A DNA stretch of 64,000 nucleotides from Palleniella muris (GTDB lineage Bacteria > Bacteroidota > Bacteroidia > Bacteroidales > Bacteroidaceae). The stretch spans positions 62,001-126,000 of the forward strand of contig NZ_SRZC01000003.1 in the NCBI RefSeq assembly GCF_004792655.1. Reading direction: 5' to 3'. Position 1 is the stretch's first letter. Every line of letters begins with the position of its first letter. Shown piece after piece: positions 53,357-62,824 of this stretch. A program made the position numbers and the translations under genes. The notes beneath the pieces are model-generated. The model was given only the letters and a program-made list of their open reading frames with translations. It was not told where the DNA came from and did no database searches.

Positions 53357-54178
53357 TTATGATTGCAGCAGTGCCTCCATTTCTGCTTGCAGTTCTTTTG
53401 CCTTTTGCCCAGCAATCTCAGCAAAGTCCGTTCCGTTGGAAGCATAGATGATTCCACGTGAGGAATTGACAAGCAGGCCGCAATCCTTTATCATGCCGTA
53501 TTTGCATACTTCCTCAAGAGAGCCTCCCTGTGCGCCTACGCCGGGAACGAGAAGGAATGAGTTCGGAGCTACCTTGCGAATGTCCTTGAACATCTCACCA
53601 CGAGTTGCACCTACCACATACATCATATTCTCATCATTGCCCCATTGCCGGGACTTCTTTATGACTTTCTCAAATAATCGCTCTCCATTTTCATCTTCTG
53701 TTAATTGGAAATCAAAGGAGCCTTTGTTTGATGTCAATGCAAGCAGGATAACCCATTTGCCATCATATCCATCAAGGAATGGTGTCACCGAGTCTTCCCC
53801 CATATATGGAGCAACTGTGAGCGCATCAACATTATATTCTCCGAAGAAAGTCCTTGCATACATTTTTGATGTGTTGCCTATGTCGCCACGCTTTGCGTCA
53901 GCAATGACAAACTGCTCCGGATAATTCTCTTTCAGATAGCTCACTGTCTTCTCGAAAGCCTGAATGCCTTTTACTCCGAACGCTTCATAGAATGCGAGAT
54001 TCGGCTTGTAGGCTACACAATATGGTGCAGTGGCATCAATTATGGCTTTGTTGAAAGCGAAAATCGGGTCTTCCTCTTTCAGCAGATGTTCAGGAATCTT
54101 GTTCAAGTCAACATCAAGTCCTACGCAGAGAAAACTTTTCTTCTTTGCTATTTGTGCTACCAGCTCTTCTCTTGTCAT
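53357..54178 (-). CDS. pyrF: Orotidine 5'-phosphate decarboxylase
   Basis: Final step to UMP. The 273-residue type-2 (longer) PyrF has [14 protein letters not shown], the catalytic [14 protein letters not shown] with Lys and Asp, and the phosphate-binding [11 protein letters not shown]. It is 54 bases after prfA. Confidence 0.96.
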   Translation of the reverse strand: MTREELVAQIAKKKSFLCVGLDVDLNKIPEHLLKEEDPIFAFNKAIIDATAPYCVAYKPNLAFYEAFGVKGIQAFEKTVSYLKENYPEQFVIADAKRGDIGNTSKMYARTFFGEYNVDALTVAPYMGEDSVTPFLDGYDGKWVILLALTSNKGSFDFQLTEDENGERLFEKVIKKSRQWGNDENMMYVVGATRGEMFKDIRKVAPNSFLLVPGVGAQGGSLEEVCKYGMIKDCGLLVNSSRGIIYASNGTDFAEIAGQKAKELQAEMEALLQS

Positions 54179-54232
54179 GTCTGTATCTTGTTTTTATTGA
54201 TTTATATGTGAATCATTTTGTCTGCCAACGGC

Positions 54233-55345
54233 TTACAGTTCTGCTTCCTTCATGCGTTCTGCATTCTCCGCAACAGTGAGAGCGTCAATCATGTCCTGAA
54301 TGTTGCCACCAAGGAAACCTTGAAGGTCATGGGTGGTAAAGCCGATACGGTGGTCGGTGACACGTCCCTGCGGGAAATTGTATGTGCGTATCTTCGCAGA
54401 GCGGTCGCCTGTAGATACAAGGGATTTGCGGCGTAAGGCTATATCATCAAGATATTTCTGGTGTTCCTTGTCATAAATGTAAGTGCGCAGACGGGCAAGT
54501 GCTCTTTCCTTGTTCTTCGGCTGGTCGCGCGTCTCAGTACATTCGATAAGGATTTCTTCCGTTTCGCCTGTGTTCGGATTCTTCCACATATAGCGGGCGC
54601 GGACACCGGATTCCACCTTGTTGACATTCTGACCGCCGGCACCTGATGAGCGGAATGTATCCCATTTTATCTCGCCCTCATTAATCTGAACGTCAAACGC
54701 TTCTGCCTCCGGGAGTACGGCAACAGTGGCAGCACTTGTCTGCATACGACCATTGGATTCTGTCACAGGCACACGCTGAACACGGTGGACACCGGACTCA
54801 TATTTCAGAATGCCATAGACATTCTCGCCGGAAACGGCAAAGTCGATTTCCTTGAATCCGCCGACAGCACCCTCTGAGACATCAGTAACAGAGAGGTTCC
54901 ATCCTTTTGACTCGCAATAGGACTTGTACATCTTGAACAAATCTCCGGCAAACAGACACGCCTCGTCACCACCTGTACCTGCACGGATTTCCATTTCCAC
55001 ATTCTTCGCGTCCTCCGGGTCTTTTGGAATGAGAGCCAGTTTGATGTTCTCTTCCAGTTCCGGCATCAACGTTTCATTCTCCGCAAGTTGTTCGCGAGCC
55101 ATCTCCTTCATGTCGGCGTCAGACTCGTTCATGATTATATCCTTTGCTTCGGCAATTCCTTCAAGGCAATCAACGTATTGCTTGCGGAGCTTCATGATGT
55201 CCTCAAGATCCTTATATTCGCGTGTCAACTTGACATAACGCTGCTGGTCGGCGATGACATTCGGGTCGGTTATCAGTGTGGAAACCTCTTCGTATCGTGC
55301 CTCCAAGCCATCAAGTTTCTGTAATATGCTATTATTTTCTGTCAT
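54233..55345 (-). CDS. prfA: Peptide chain release factor 1
   Basis: Terminates translation at UAA and UAG. The 370-residue protein has the tripeptide anticodon in QRVPVTESNGRMQTS and the catalytic GGQ in SSGAGGQNVNKVES. No frameshift site is present, unlike prfB. It is 29 bases after purM and 54 before pyrF, a Bacteroidales gene order. Confidence 0.97.
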   Translation of the reverse strand: MTENNSILQKLDGLEARYEEVSTLITDPNVIADQQRYVKLTREYKDLEDIMKLRKQYVDCLEGIAEAKDIIMNESDADMKEMAREQLAENETLMPELEENIKLALIPKDPEDAKNVEMEIRAGTGGDEACLFAGDLFKMYKSYCESKGWNLSVTDVSEGAVGGFKEIDFAVSGENVYGILKYESGVHRVQRVPVTESNGRMQTSAATVAVLPEAEAFDVQINEGEIKWDTFRSSGAGGQNVNKVESGVRARYMWKNPNTGETEEILIECTETRDQPKNKERALARLRTYIYDKEHQKYLDDIALRRKSLVSTGDRSAKIRTYNFPQGRVTDHRIGFTTHDLQGFLGGNIQDMIDALTVAENAERMKEAEL

Positions 55346-55374
55346 ATTAACACTTGGTTGTTTTTTATAAAATC

Positions 55375-56541
55375 TTAATAATTGAACTCGCCGAACTCCG
55401 ACTTGATTGTAAGCGATTTCTGGCCTTCCTCAATATGACCAACTATCTGTGCATCAATGTTGAACGACTTGCTGATTGCAATAACCTGCTCTGCTATCTC
55501 AGGGCGGACATAAATTTCCATACGGTGTCCCATATTGAAGACCTGATACATTTCTTTCCAATCCGTTCCGCTTTCATCATGAATCATCTTGAAGAGAGGA
55601 GGCACAGGGAACATGTTGTCCTTTATGACACGGCAGTTGTCACTCACGAAATGAAGAACCTTTGTCTGCGCTCCGCCTGTACAGTGTACCATGCCATGAA
55701 CCTCCGGACGCAGTTCGTCAAGGATTCTCTTGATTACAGGAGCGTAAGTGCGTGTTGGTGAAAGCACAAGCTGGCCGGCGTCAACTCCAAGTCCTTCTAT
55801 TGCATCGGTGAGCTTCTTTGTGCCGGAATATACAAGTTCATCAGGAACTTTCCGGTCGTAAGATTCCGGATATTTCTCTGCAAGATATTTTGAGAACACA
55901 TCATGGCGGGCAGAAGTGAGACCGTTTGAACCCATTCCGCCGTTATATTGCTTCTCGTATGTAGCCTGACCACATGATGACAGACCGACAATCACATCGC
56001 CTGGCTGTATGTTCTTGTTGTCAATGACATCACTGCGCTTCATGCGGCAAGTCACGGTAGAATCCACAATGATTGTACGTACAAGGTCGCCTACATCGGC
56101 AGTCTCGCCGCCGGTAGGGTAGATGCCGACACCCATTTCACGCATTTCAGAAAGAAGTTCGTCTGTGCCATTGATGACAGCAGAGATAACCTCACCCGGG
56201 ATAAGCATCTTGTTTCGTCCGATGGTTGATGAGACAAGGATATTGTCAACAGCACCTACACAAAGGAGGTCATCGGTATTCATCACAATAGCATCCTGTG
56301 CAATGCCTTTCCAGACATTAATATCTCCGGTTTCCTTCCAGTACATATATGCCAAGGATGACTTTGTGCCTGCGCCATCGGCATGCATTATGTTGCAATA
56401 TTCTGGGTCACCGCCCAGAATGTCCGGGATTATCTTACAGAAAGCTTGTGGGAACACTCCCTTGTCAATGTTCTTGATAGCGTTATGCACATCTTCCTTT
56501 GCGGCACTCACACCGCGCATCATATAACGATTATTACTCAT
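55375..56541 (-). CDS. purM: Phosphoribosylformylglycinamidine cyclo-ligase
   Basis: AIR synthetase, fifth purine step. The 388-residue protein has MHADGAGTKSSLAY and the PurM glycine-rich stretch NTDDLLCVGA, with TGGETADVGDLV and SSCGQATYEKQYNGGMGSNGLT. It is slightly longer than E. coli PurM. The Bacteroidetes form starts MSNNRYMMRGVSAAKEDVH. A 130-base gap without a hairpin separates it from aroE. Confidence 0.94.
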   Translation of the reverse strand: MSNNRYMMRGVSAAKEDVHNAIKNIDKGVFPQAFCKIIPDILGGDPEYCNIMHADGAGTKSSLAYMYWKETGDINVWKGIAQDAIVMNTDDLLCVGAVDNILVSSTIGRNKMLIPGEVISAVINGTDELLSEMREMGVGIYPTGGETADVGDLVRTIIVDSTVTCRMKRSDVIDNKNIQPGDVIVGLSSCGQATYEKQYNGGMGSNGLTSARHDVFSKYLAEKYPESYDRKVPDELVYSGTKKLTDAIEGLGVDAGQLVLSPTRTYAPVIKRILDELRPEVHGMVHCTGGAQTKVLHFVSDNCRVIKDNMFPVPPLFKMIHDESGTDWKEMYQVFNMGHRMEIYVRPEIAEQVIAISKSFNIDAQIVGHIEEGQKSLTIKSEFGEFNY

Positions 56542-56671
56542 TTGTCTTTTGAATATAGTGTATTTAACAAAATACGTTCTTTTCTTTTTATTTTAAGCCA
56601 CTTGTATGAAATACGGAAAACGGAAGGACACAGCCGTCAATATATTCGGACTTTTATCCTTCCTTTTTCAT

Positions 56672-57412
56672 TTATTCATTCCAGAAATCCCAAGAAGCGT
56701 ACGCCTGAAGCAGAAGCATCTCAAGCCCGTTCTTCGTAACGGCACCTCTTTCACGTCCCTTCTTCATGAAAAGGGTTTCATCCGGATTATATACAAGGTC
56801 ATAAAGCAGAGTATGGCTGTCCATAGCTTCATACGGGAGTTGCGGACATTCCTCCGTATTAGGATACATTCCCACCGGAGTGCAGTTGACGATGACATTG
56901 TATTCCTTGATAACATCTGCAGTGATTTTATCATACTGTATAGTGTCCGGACGTTCATAACGGCTGACCTTCACAATCTCAATGCCAAGTTTCTTCAAGC
57001 CATATTCCACGGCCTTTGAGGCTCCACCGGTACCAAGGATAAGAGCCTTTTTGTGATATTTCTCCAACAGCGGTTCTATTGAGCGTGTGAATCCAATGAC
57101 ATCACTATTATAGCCCTTCATGTACACCGTACCATTATTGTGAGAGATTCGTACAACATTTACCGCTCCTATCTCGCGTGCTTCATCACTCAACTCATCA
57201 AGATACTGCATTATCTGCTGCTTGTATGGGATAGTGACATTCAGTCCGCGTAGTTCCGGATTGGATGCCAGAACCTCTATGACCGCTTCTATCTGCGGAA
57301 GGTCAAACTTCTCATAGACAGCATCGATATTCTCGTTCAAGAACTTTTCATTGAAAAATCCAGGAGAAAAAGAGTGTCCGAGAGGATGCCCTATAATTCC
57401 ATATTTATCCAT
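56672..57412 (-). CDS. aroE: Shikimate dehydrogenase
   Basis: Reduces dehydroshikimate with NADPH in chorismate synthesis. The 246-residue protein has GHPLGHSFSPGFFNEKF (shikimate site), LNVTIPYKQQIM with the catalytic lysine, and LGTGGASKAVEYGL as the nucleotide loop. It lies 80 bases after purC. Confidence 0.95.
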   Translation of the reverse strand: MDKYGIIGHPLGHSFSPGFFNEKFLNENIDAVYEKFDLPQIEAVIEVLASNPELRGLNVTIPYKQQIMQYLDELSDEAREIGAVNVVRISHNNGTVYMKGYNSDVIGFTRSIEPLLEKYHKKALILGTGGASKAVEYGLKKLGIEIVKVSRYERPDTIQYDKITADVIKEYNVIVNCTPVGMYPNTEECPQLPYEAMDSHTLLYDLVYNPDETLFMKKGRERGAVTKNGLEMLLLQAYASWDFWNE

Positions 57413-57492
57413 CGTTGTGAAATGAGTTTCTGAATTTATGTTACGAAATACACAAATCGGCTTATAGCGTAGTTTCCACCGTTGGCAACCAC

Positions 57493-58446
57493 TTATCCTT
57501 TACGGGACGCAAGATATGCGGAAACGTTCTTCTCTATGCGGTCATTGATGTCGCTGACATCCTGAGCCTTGTCGAACTTCTCACCGGTAATGCCTTCGTA
57601 GAGTTCGATATAACGCTCGGACACGCTTTCCGCATACTCATCTGTGATTTCAGGCATGGTCTGTCCAGGCTCGTTCATGAAGTCATGCTCTATAAGCCAC
57701 TGACGTACAAACTCCTTTGAAAGCTGCTTCTGCGGCTCGCCTTTCTCGAACTTCTCCTCATAACCGTCAGCATAGAAATAACGTGAAGAGTCCGGTGTAT
57801 GGATTTCGTCAATAAGATAAACCTTGCCGTCACGCTTTCCGAACTCATATTTTGTGTCTACAAGTATGAGCCCCTGCTTAGCGGCAATCTCCTGACCACG
57901 TGCAAAAAGCTTGCGTGTGTAGTCTTCCATTACAGCGTAGTCCTCAGCAGACACGATTCCTTGTGCGATAATCTCTTCCTTGGAAATGTTGAGGTCATGA
58001 CCCTCGTCAGCCTTTGTAGTTGGGGTTATTATCGGTTCAGGGAAACGTTCGTTCTCACGCATTCCCTCCGGCAGTTTCACACTGCAGATTTCACGGCATC
58101 CCTTCTGATAATCGCGCCATGCAGAACCGGTGAGTATGCCACGGATAATCATCTCAACACGGAAGCCTTCACACTTCAATCCGACAGTGACCTGAGGGTC
58201 CGGAGTGGCAAGTTTCCAGTTAGGGCAAATGTCACTGGTTGCATCAAGGAACTTCGCTGCAATCTGATTCAGCACCTGTCCTTTGAAAGGAATGCCCTTT
58301 GGAAGGATTACGTCAAATGCCGAAATACGGTCTGTGGCAACCATTACCATCAAATCATCGTCGATGTTATACACATCGCGCACTTTGCCGTGATACACAC
58401 TTTTCTGTCCGGCAAACCGGAAATCTGTCTTAGTCAATGCTTTCAT
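57493..58446 (-). CDS. purC: SAICAR synthase
   Basis: Purine step joining CAIR and aspartate. The 317-residue longer form is typical of Bacteroidetes. Seen: [46 protein letters not shown], and [30 protein letters not shown]. Its start overlaps the phoH stop by 17 bases. Confidence 0.97.
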   Translation of the reverse strand: MKALTKTDFRFAGQKSVYHGKVRDVYNIDDDLMVMVATDRISAFDVILPKGIPFKGQVLNQIAAKFLDATSDICPNWKLATPDPQVTVGLKCEGFRVEMIIRGILTGSAWRDYQKGCREICSVKLPEGMRENERFPEPIITPTTKADEGHDLNISKEEIIAQGIVSAEDYAVMEDYTRKLFARGQEIAAKQGLILVDTKYEFGKRDGKVYLIDEIHTPDSSRYFYADGYEEKFEKGEPQKQLSKEFVRQWLIEHDFMNEPGQTMPEITDEYAESVSERYIELYEGITGEKFDKAQDVSDINDRIEKNVSAYLASRKG

Positions 58447-59377
58447 TGTCGTATTTGTTAAATGCGTTTACTATTCTTGTAACGAGTTTGTGGCGCACAA
58501 TGTCGCTCTGGTCAAGATTGATTATTGAAATTCCCTCAACCCCTTCAAGTATCTTCAATGCCTCGCCGAGACCGGAACGAGCATTCCTTGGCAGGTCAAT
58601 CTGAGTGAGATCGCCTGTGATAATCATCTTTGTGTTCCATCCCATGCGTGTCAGGAACATCTTTATCTGTGCCGTTGTCGTGTTCTGAGCTTCATCAAGT
58701 ATCACCACAGCATCATTCAGCGTCCTTCCTCGCATAAAGGCAAGCGGAGCAATCTGTATGATGTGCTTGTCCATCATGTCTTGCAGTTTGGTCGCAGGAA
58801 TCATGTCCTCAAGCGCGTCATAAAGCGGTTGGAGGTATGGGTCAATCTTATCTTTCATGTCTCCTGGCAGGAATCCCAGTTTTTCTCCTGCCTCAACAGC
58901 AGGGCGGGAGAGTATAAGCCGCTTCACTTGCTTCTCCTTCAATGCCTTTACTGCAAGGGCTATGGACAGATATGTCTTGCCTGTTCCTGCCGGACCGACT
59001 GCAAATGCCATGTCATCCCTTTCAAACGCCTCTATCAGTTTCTGCTGGTTGGCAGAACGGCTCTTTATCGGACGACCTGAAATGCTGTAGCACACAACGC
59101 CTTTCACAGCGTCAGCCTTCGTCTGCTTTCCCTTGACAATGTCGATTATATCCTCCTCGTTGATAGAATTGTACTTTATCAAATGCTTGCGCATCGTCTC
59201 TATGTTCTCCTCAAACTGGCACATTTCCTCCTCATCCCCAAGCACTTTGATGACATTGCCACGGGCATTGATACGCAGTTTGGGAAACAGGGATTTCAAC
59301 ATCTGCAAATGAACATTGCCAACCCCATAGAACATTACAGGGTCAACATCTTCTATTATGATATGTTTCTCTATCAA
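58430..59377 (-). CDS. phoH: PhoH family ATPase
   Basis: A 315-residue cytoplasmic P-loop protein, PhoH/YbeZ type. Walker [15 protein letters not shown] is near 126-138 and Walker [12 protein letters not shown] follows, with [17 protein letters not shown]. Implicated in RNA metabolism or ribosome maturation in other bacteria; no ybeY is adjacent. It heads the phoH-purC-aroE-purM-prfA-pyrF-HD run. Confidence 0.95.
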   Translation of the reverse strand: MIEKHIIIEDVDPVMFYGVGNVHLQMLKSLFPKLRINARGNVIKVLGDEEEMCQFEENIETMRKHLIKYNSINEEDIIDIVKGKQTKADAVKGVVCYSISGRPIKSRSANQQKLIEAFERDDMAFAVGPAGTGKTYLSIALAVKALKEKQVKRLILSRPAVEAGEKLGFLPGDMKDKIDPYLQPLYDALEDMIPATKLQDMMDKHIIQIAPLAFMRGRTLNDAVVILDEAQNTTTAQIKMFLTRMGWNTKMIITGDLTQIDLPRNARSGLGEALKILEGVEGISIINLDQSDIVRHKLVTRIVNAFNKYDNESID

Positions 59378-59404
59378 CCTTTATTAAATCTTAAAAATTC
59401 CCTG

Positions 59405-59434
59405 CAAAGTTACAAAAAAGTTTACAGATTTCAA
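59405..59434 (-). promoter_or_regulatory. Promoter of phoH and downstream genes
   Basis: Minus strand TTG (59434-59432), 19 bases, TAACTTTG (59412-59405), 28 bases from the phoH ATG. It is divergent from, and within 11 bases of, the plus-strand element at 59445. Confidence 0.68.
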
Positions 59435-59444
59435 TCTTTTTCCT

Positions 59445-59452
59445 TAACTTTG
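59445..59452 (+). promoter_or_regulatory. -7 promoter element for the DUF5715 gene
   Basis: TAACTTTG matches TAnnTTTG, 27 bases before the ATG at 59479; upstream TTG weak. Confidence 0.5.
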
Positions 59453-59478
59453 TGCTCCGAATTAAATAAACTTTAAGA

Positions 59479-60309
59479 ATGAAAGTATCAAAATCCTTAT
59501 ATTTGCAGGTCTTTGGTATTGTGGTTGTTGTGCTTGCATTATTCAGGTGTGCCTGTCCTGAAGTGGCTATGACCAAAACAGAGCGCATGCAGAAGGACTC
59601 CCTGGCAATGGCAGGAGGCCATGGCGGAGCATCCACGACAGATACGATAACGACCCGTGACATCGTCGGCAACATTCCGACTGCAACGCAATACGTCCAT
59701 AGCCCGGAACCTGCCGTAACATACGACAAAGCATTTGTTCCTCACCCAATCTACTCTGTGCCAAGATTCAAGGACTGTTTCCCTGACAGCCAGGCTGTCC
59801 ACCTCTCCGAAGCAGAGAAATGGGGAGTAAAGCCTGTCACCAATCGCCTTGATGCTGAGAAAAGGATGTCGGAACTGGTATATATCGGGGCGAATCCATA
59901 TTTCTATGTTGACAACCTGAAGAGCAGCATACCGTATCTTGTGCCACGGGCGTCAACACTGCTGAACGACATTGGCAGAGCTTATTTTGACTCATTGTAC
60001 GTAAAAGGCATACCGTTTCACAAAATCCTTATCACCAGTGTGCTGCGCACCCGTGAGGATATTGGCAAGCTGCAAAAGCGGAACATCAATGCAACGGACA
60101 ACTCCTGCCACCTTTACGGCACGACATTCGACATAGCACAAAACCGTTACAAGACCGTCTACGACCCTCGTCAGGGCTTCCGCCGTGAAGTGCAGAACGA
60201 CACTCTCAAATGGATTCTTTCCGAAGTGCTGAGGGATTTCCGTGAGGCAGGGCGGTGCTATATAAAATACGAGGTGAAGCAGGGGTGCTTCCATGTCACG
60301 GTAAGATGA
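59479..60309 (+). CDS. DUF5715 family, M15 peptidase-like protein
   Basis: A 276-residue protein with an N-terminal signal anchor or signal peptide (LYLQVFGIVVVVLALFRCAC). A low-complexity linker is followed by a domain from about 105. SCHLYGTTFDIA (His211, Asp218) and the C-terminal KQGCFHVTVR (His272) reproduce the H-x6-D...H zinc pattern of M15 D,D-peptidases, although the usual final HxE reads HVT. It may trim periplasmic peptidoglycan or be a non-catalytic wall-binding relative. I recognise it as the Bacteroidetes DUF5715 type with moderate certainty. Confidence 0.72.
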   Translation: MKVSKSLYLQVFGIVVVVLALFRCACPEVAMTKTERMQKDSLAMAGGHGGASTTDTITTRDIVGNIPTATQYVHSPEPAVTYDKAFVPHPIYSVPRFKDCFPDSQAVHLSEAEKWGVKPVTNRLDAEKRMSELVYIGANPYFYVDNLKSSIPYLVPRASTLLNDIGRAYFDSLYVKGIPFHKILITSVLRTREDIGKLQKRNINATDNSCHLYGTTFDIAQNRYKTVYDPRQGFRREVQNDTLKWILSEVLRDFREAGRCYIKYEVKQGCFHVTVR

Positions 60310-60451
60310 AGCAGGACAACAAGAAACAGAAGATGGAGATTGTTTTTCATTAACAATTTTCATCTTTTATTTTTGTATGCCAAATTTCTTTAATGTTCAG
60401 TAATATAGCCTATAATGAAAAAGAAAAATTTCATGTCACGCAAAAAATGAC

Positions 60452-60459
60452 TACCTTTG
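60452..60459 (+). promoter_or_regulatory. -7 promoter element for the OmpA-like gene
   Basis: TACCTTTG followed by C, 30 bases before the ATG; matches TAnnTTTG. No good TTG at standard spacing. Confidence 0.52.
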
Positions 60460-60488
60460 CAGCCGTTAAACCAAATATATAAAACCAT

Positions 60489-60863
60489 ATGAAAAGGACA
60501 ATAATGACTTTCGCGGCTGCAATGATGATATTTGCCGCAGGTGCACAGACACCTCTGAACAAAACCGTGCGTTTCCAGAAGGATTCAGTGAACATAAGTG
60601 AGTCCCAGAAACTGATAATAGCCAATATTGCAGAATATATGACAAGAAACCCTGACAAGAAAATCATTATCGGTGGATATACAAGTGCTGCAACATCGGT
60701 AGCCAATGTCAACTCTATATGCGAAGAGAGGGCTGCCAATGTAAAGAAATATCTTGAAGAGAAGCACAACATTCCGGCTGAGCGGCTTGTGGCCATAGGA
60801 GTCGGAGTAAGTACAAGATACGATGAACCGGAGTTCAACGAATATGTATCATTCTATAAATAG
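60489..60863 (+). CDS. Secreted OmpA-like domain protein
   Basis: A 124-residue protein: signal peptide MKRTIMTFAAAMMIFAAGAQ, then a single OmpA C-terminal-like domain (about 25-115). ERAANVKKYLEEKHNIPAERLVAIGVG is the conserved second half with the peptidoglycan-binding arginine (Arg81). The position of the key aspartate, normally in GHTD, reads GYTS (Ser66), so normal diaminopimelate binding is doubtful. No lipobox and no beta-barrel. It has its own promoter and lies 73 bases upstream of bcp. Confidence 0.78.
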   Translation: MKRTIMTFAAAMMIFAAGAQTPLNKTVRFQKDSVNISESQKLIIANIAEYMTRNPDKKIIIGGYTSAATSVANVNSICEERAANVKKYLEEKHNIPAERLVAIGVGVSTRYDEPEFNEYVSFYK

Positions 60864-60936
60864 TGCATTCTTTCATGAAATAAAGAAGCACAACCAACAA
60901 ACAGTTATTTATACAAACAACTTAAACAACAATATT

Positions 60937-61401
60937 ATGAATGTAGGTGACAGAATCCCGGAGATACTCGGAAGAGACCAGAACGGCAATGAAATCAAGA
61001 GCAGCGATTACCGTGGACGTAAGATTGTGCTCTATAGTTATCCAAAGGCAAACACGAGCGGATGCACTGCCGAGGCTTGCTCTTTGCAGGCTCATAAGGC
61101 GGAACTTGAAGCTGCCGGCTACGCTATCATCGGCGTAAGCAAGGACAAAGAGTCACTGCAAAAGAAGTTTGCAGAGACCCAAGGACTTGAATTCCCACTG
61201 ATTGCGGACACAGAGACAACACTTCTGCAGGCTCTCGGATGCTGGGGTGAGAAGGTGGCATGTGGCAGACGCACCATCGGCACTTTGCGCACAACTTATC
61301 TTGTCAATGAAGATGGTGTCATAGAGAAAATCTTCTCCCCAAAAGAGATAAAGACAAAAATCCATGCAGAACAGGTTCTGGATTATATCAATAAGGAGTA
61401 A
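60937..61401 (+). CDS. bcp: Bcp/PrxQ-type thiol peroxidase
   Basis: A 154-residue peroxiredoxin reducing hydroperoxides with thioredoxin. Peroxidatic Cys43 is in ANTSGCTAEAC and the resolving Cys48 follows five residues later, the 2-Cys PrxQ arrangement. The start at 60937 (MNVGDRIPEILGRDQNGNEIK) gives the family length; a frame open to 60823 overlaps the OmpA-like gene. Confidence 0.95.
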   Translation: MNVGDRIPEILGRDQNGNEIKSSDYRGRKIVLYSYPKANTSGCTAEACSLQAHKAELEAAGYAIIGVSKDKESLQKKFAETQGLEFPLIADTETTLLQALGCWGEKVACGRRTIGTLRTTYLVNEDGVIEKIFSPKEIKTKIHAEQVLDYINKE

Positions 61402-61450
61402 CAGACAGAGAAAACTATGGCATCCACCCCTAACCCGATGAGCAAATAAA

Positions 61451-61476
61451 GTTTGTTTGTGGGGGGGGCAAACAAC
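61451..61476 (+). terminator. Hairpin with an eight-G loop after bcp
   Basis: GTTTGTTTG and CAAACAAC flank a TGGGGGGGG loop at 61460-61468. The stem is 7 bp or so and no T-run follows, so terminator activity is uncertain. Confidence 0.4.
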
Positions 61477-61501
61477 CAAACTATCCCACTTTGATAGCAC
61501 A

Positions 61502-61589
61502 GTGAAAGGTAATACTTTGAATAACAAAAGGTAACACTTGATCATATAAAGCGTTACCTTTTGCCAAGTCAAGTGTTACCTTTTGTCAT
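61502..61589. repeat. AAAGGTAAC-type repeat cluster, locus D
   Basis: Four units: two forward (GAAAGGTAATACTTTG at 61504; ACAAAAGGTAACACTTG at 61524-61540) and two reversed (GCGTTACCTTTTGCC at 61551; CAAGTGTTACCTTTTGT at 61570-61586). The second and fourth are perfect 17-bp inverted copies. It lies between the convergent bcp and radical SAM genes. Confidence 0.87.
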
Positions 61590-61766
61590 ACCAACCGTAT
61601 TTTAACATTTGACAACTTTTATGTTTGCAGATTCACTGCTATTCCTATCATTTTGCAAGCAAACAAGATGTTTCAGTTTACACGTTGGCAAGACAGACAA
61701 CAGGCATAAACACACGTCAGCAATTGAAGCCTACAGCATTCGTTTATGATTTGAAACCAATGCTTG

Positions 61767-62660
61767 TCATAACGACACAATGCTATCGCGGTATGAACGT
61801 AACTGTTCTTCACTAAGCATTGTTTTTGCTTCCGTAAGCCTGTCTATGATACTTTGGCGGTCAGTCGGCAGATAGCCTGTAAACGGGACAGGGTTGCTGA
61901 CTGTCCGCCCAAGGATATGGGTTTTGCAATGCAGGTTTCTGACGAGGCATATTATCTCATCAAGCCTTTCATGCTCAGCGGCTTCCTCAAACAGCCCGTT
62001 CTGCATTTCCTTGTACAACTCGCTTTCAGGAAAGAGCGTAAGCGACAGTATTCCTATGCTGGCAGGCGTCAACCGACTGAACAGTTTTGCTGACCGCAAA
62101 GCGTTGCGCTTGCCATTGCCGGAGCCGGCAAGTCCTGCAAGATAAAAGAAGTTGTAGCGGATGCCGGCGTCTTCAAGTTTTCGGCATTGCATGATGATGT
62201 CCTCCGCAGAGTATCCTTTGCAGACACGTTCCAATGTTTCGCTGTCACCACTTTCCACACCGATTGTCAGATAGTCAAACCCTAACTGGTGCAGCAACTT
62301 CAGGTCATCAAGAGATTTGTCCCTTATGTCTGTTATCCTTGCAAAACAGCCTATGGTCGGCTCTCCCTTTTCAATATATTTGCGGACAAGTGCCGCAATG
62401 TCAGCAAGTCTGCCTGCCGTGAGCACAAAGGGGTTGGCACCGGTAAGGAATATGCGATGAACACGTGGGTTGCAATTGCCGATAAGTTGCAGGTCACTCT
62501 CTATCTCGTCCATTGGAGACATACGGAACCGTTGTTCTCCGTACAATGTGCAGAACTTGCATTTGTGCCATGTGCATCCCGTTGTGACCTGCAACAGTTG
62601 GGATGCAGCCTCGTATGGCGGACGCCATACCGGATTGTTGAAATGTAATGTTGAACTCAT
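61767..62660 (-). CDS. Radical SAM protein, function unknown
   Basis: A 297-residue radical SAM enzyme. The cluster motif is CTWHKCKFC (Cys29, Cys34, Cys37), a C-x4-C-x2-C spacing rather than the classic C-x3-C-x2-C. ITIGVESGDSETLERV is the usual SAM-contact strand, and no extra cluster-binding cysteine domain follows. It resembles stand-alone COG1032-type proteins of unknown substrate. Start 62660 (MSSTLHFNNPVWRPPYEA) is chosen because the longer frame to 62732 passes through the promoter. It is divergent from an HxlR regulator gene that may control it. Confidence 0.85.
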   Translation of the reverse strand: MSSTLHFNNPVWRPPYEAASQLLQVTTGCTWHKCKFCTLYGEQRFRMSPMDEIESDLQLIGNCNPRVHRIFLTGANPFVLTAGRLADIAALVRKYIEKGEPTIGCFARITDIRDKSLDDLKLLHQLGFDYLTIGVESGDSETLERVCKGYSAEDIIMQCRKLEDAGIRYNFFYLAGLAGSGNGKRNALRSAKLFSRLTPASIGILSLTLFPESELYKEMQNGLFEEAAEHERLDEIICLVRNLHCKTHILGRTVSNPVPFTGYLPTDRQSIIDRLTEAKTMLSEEQLRSYRDSIVSL

Positions 62661-62690
62661 GTTTTTATTACTTTTATGGTTTTCAAGCCA

Positions 62691-62698
62691 CAAAGGTA
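62691..62698 (-). promoter_or_regulatory. -7 promoter element for the radical SAM gene
   Basis: Minus-strand TACCTTTG, matching TAnnTTTG, 31 bases before the chosen ATG; upstream TTG not at standard spacing. Confidence 0.5.
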
Positions 62699-62785
62699 AT
62701 TGCAAAAACACCAATTTGAAAACAAATCGCACATTATTCCCCTTACTTGCAGGTTAGTAGCGTCCTTACTTATGAATATTTTCTT

Positions 62786-62793
62786 TAACTTTG
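62786..62793 (+). promoter_or_regulatory. -7 promoter element for the HxlR gene
   Basis: TAACTTTG matches TAnnTTTG, 32 bases before the ATG at 62825. Confidence 0.5.
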
Positions 62794-62824
62794 CAAGAAA
62801 ATAACATATACAAATGCAAAAACA

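Larger units (their letters stand above)
61402..61766. other. 365-base convergent gap after bcp
   Basis: No gene seen. It holds a G-tract hairpin (61451-61476) and repeat locus D (61502-61589). The last ~170 bases show no recognisable feature. Confidence 0.6.
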
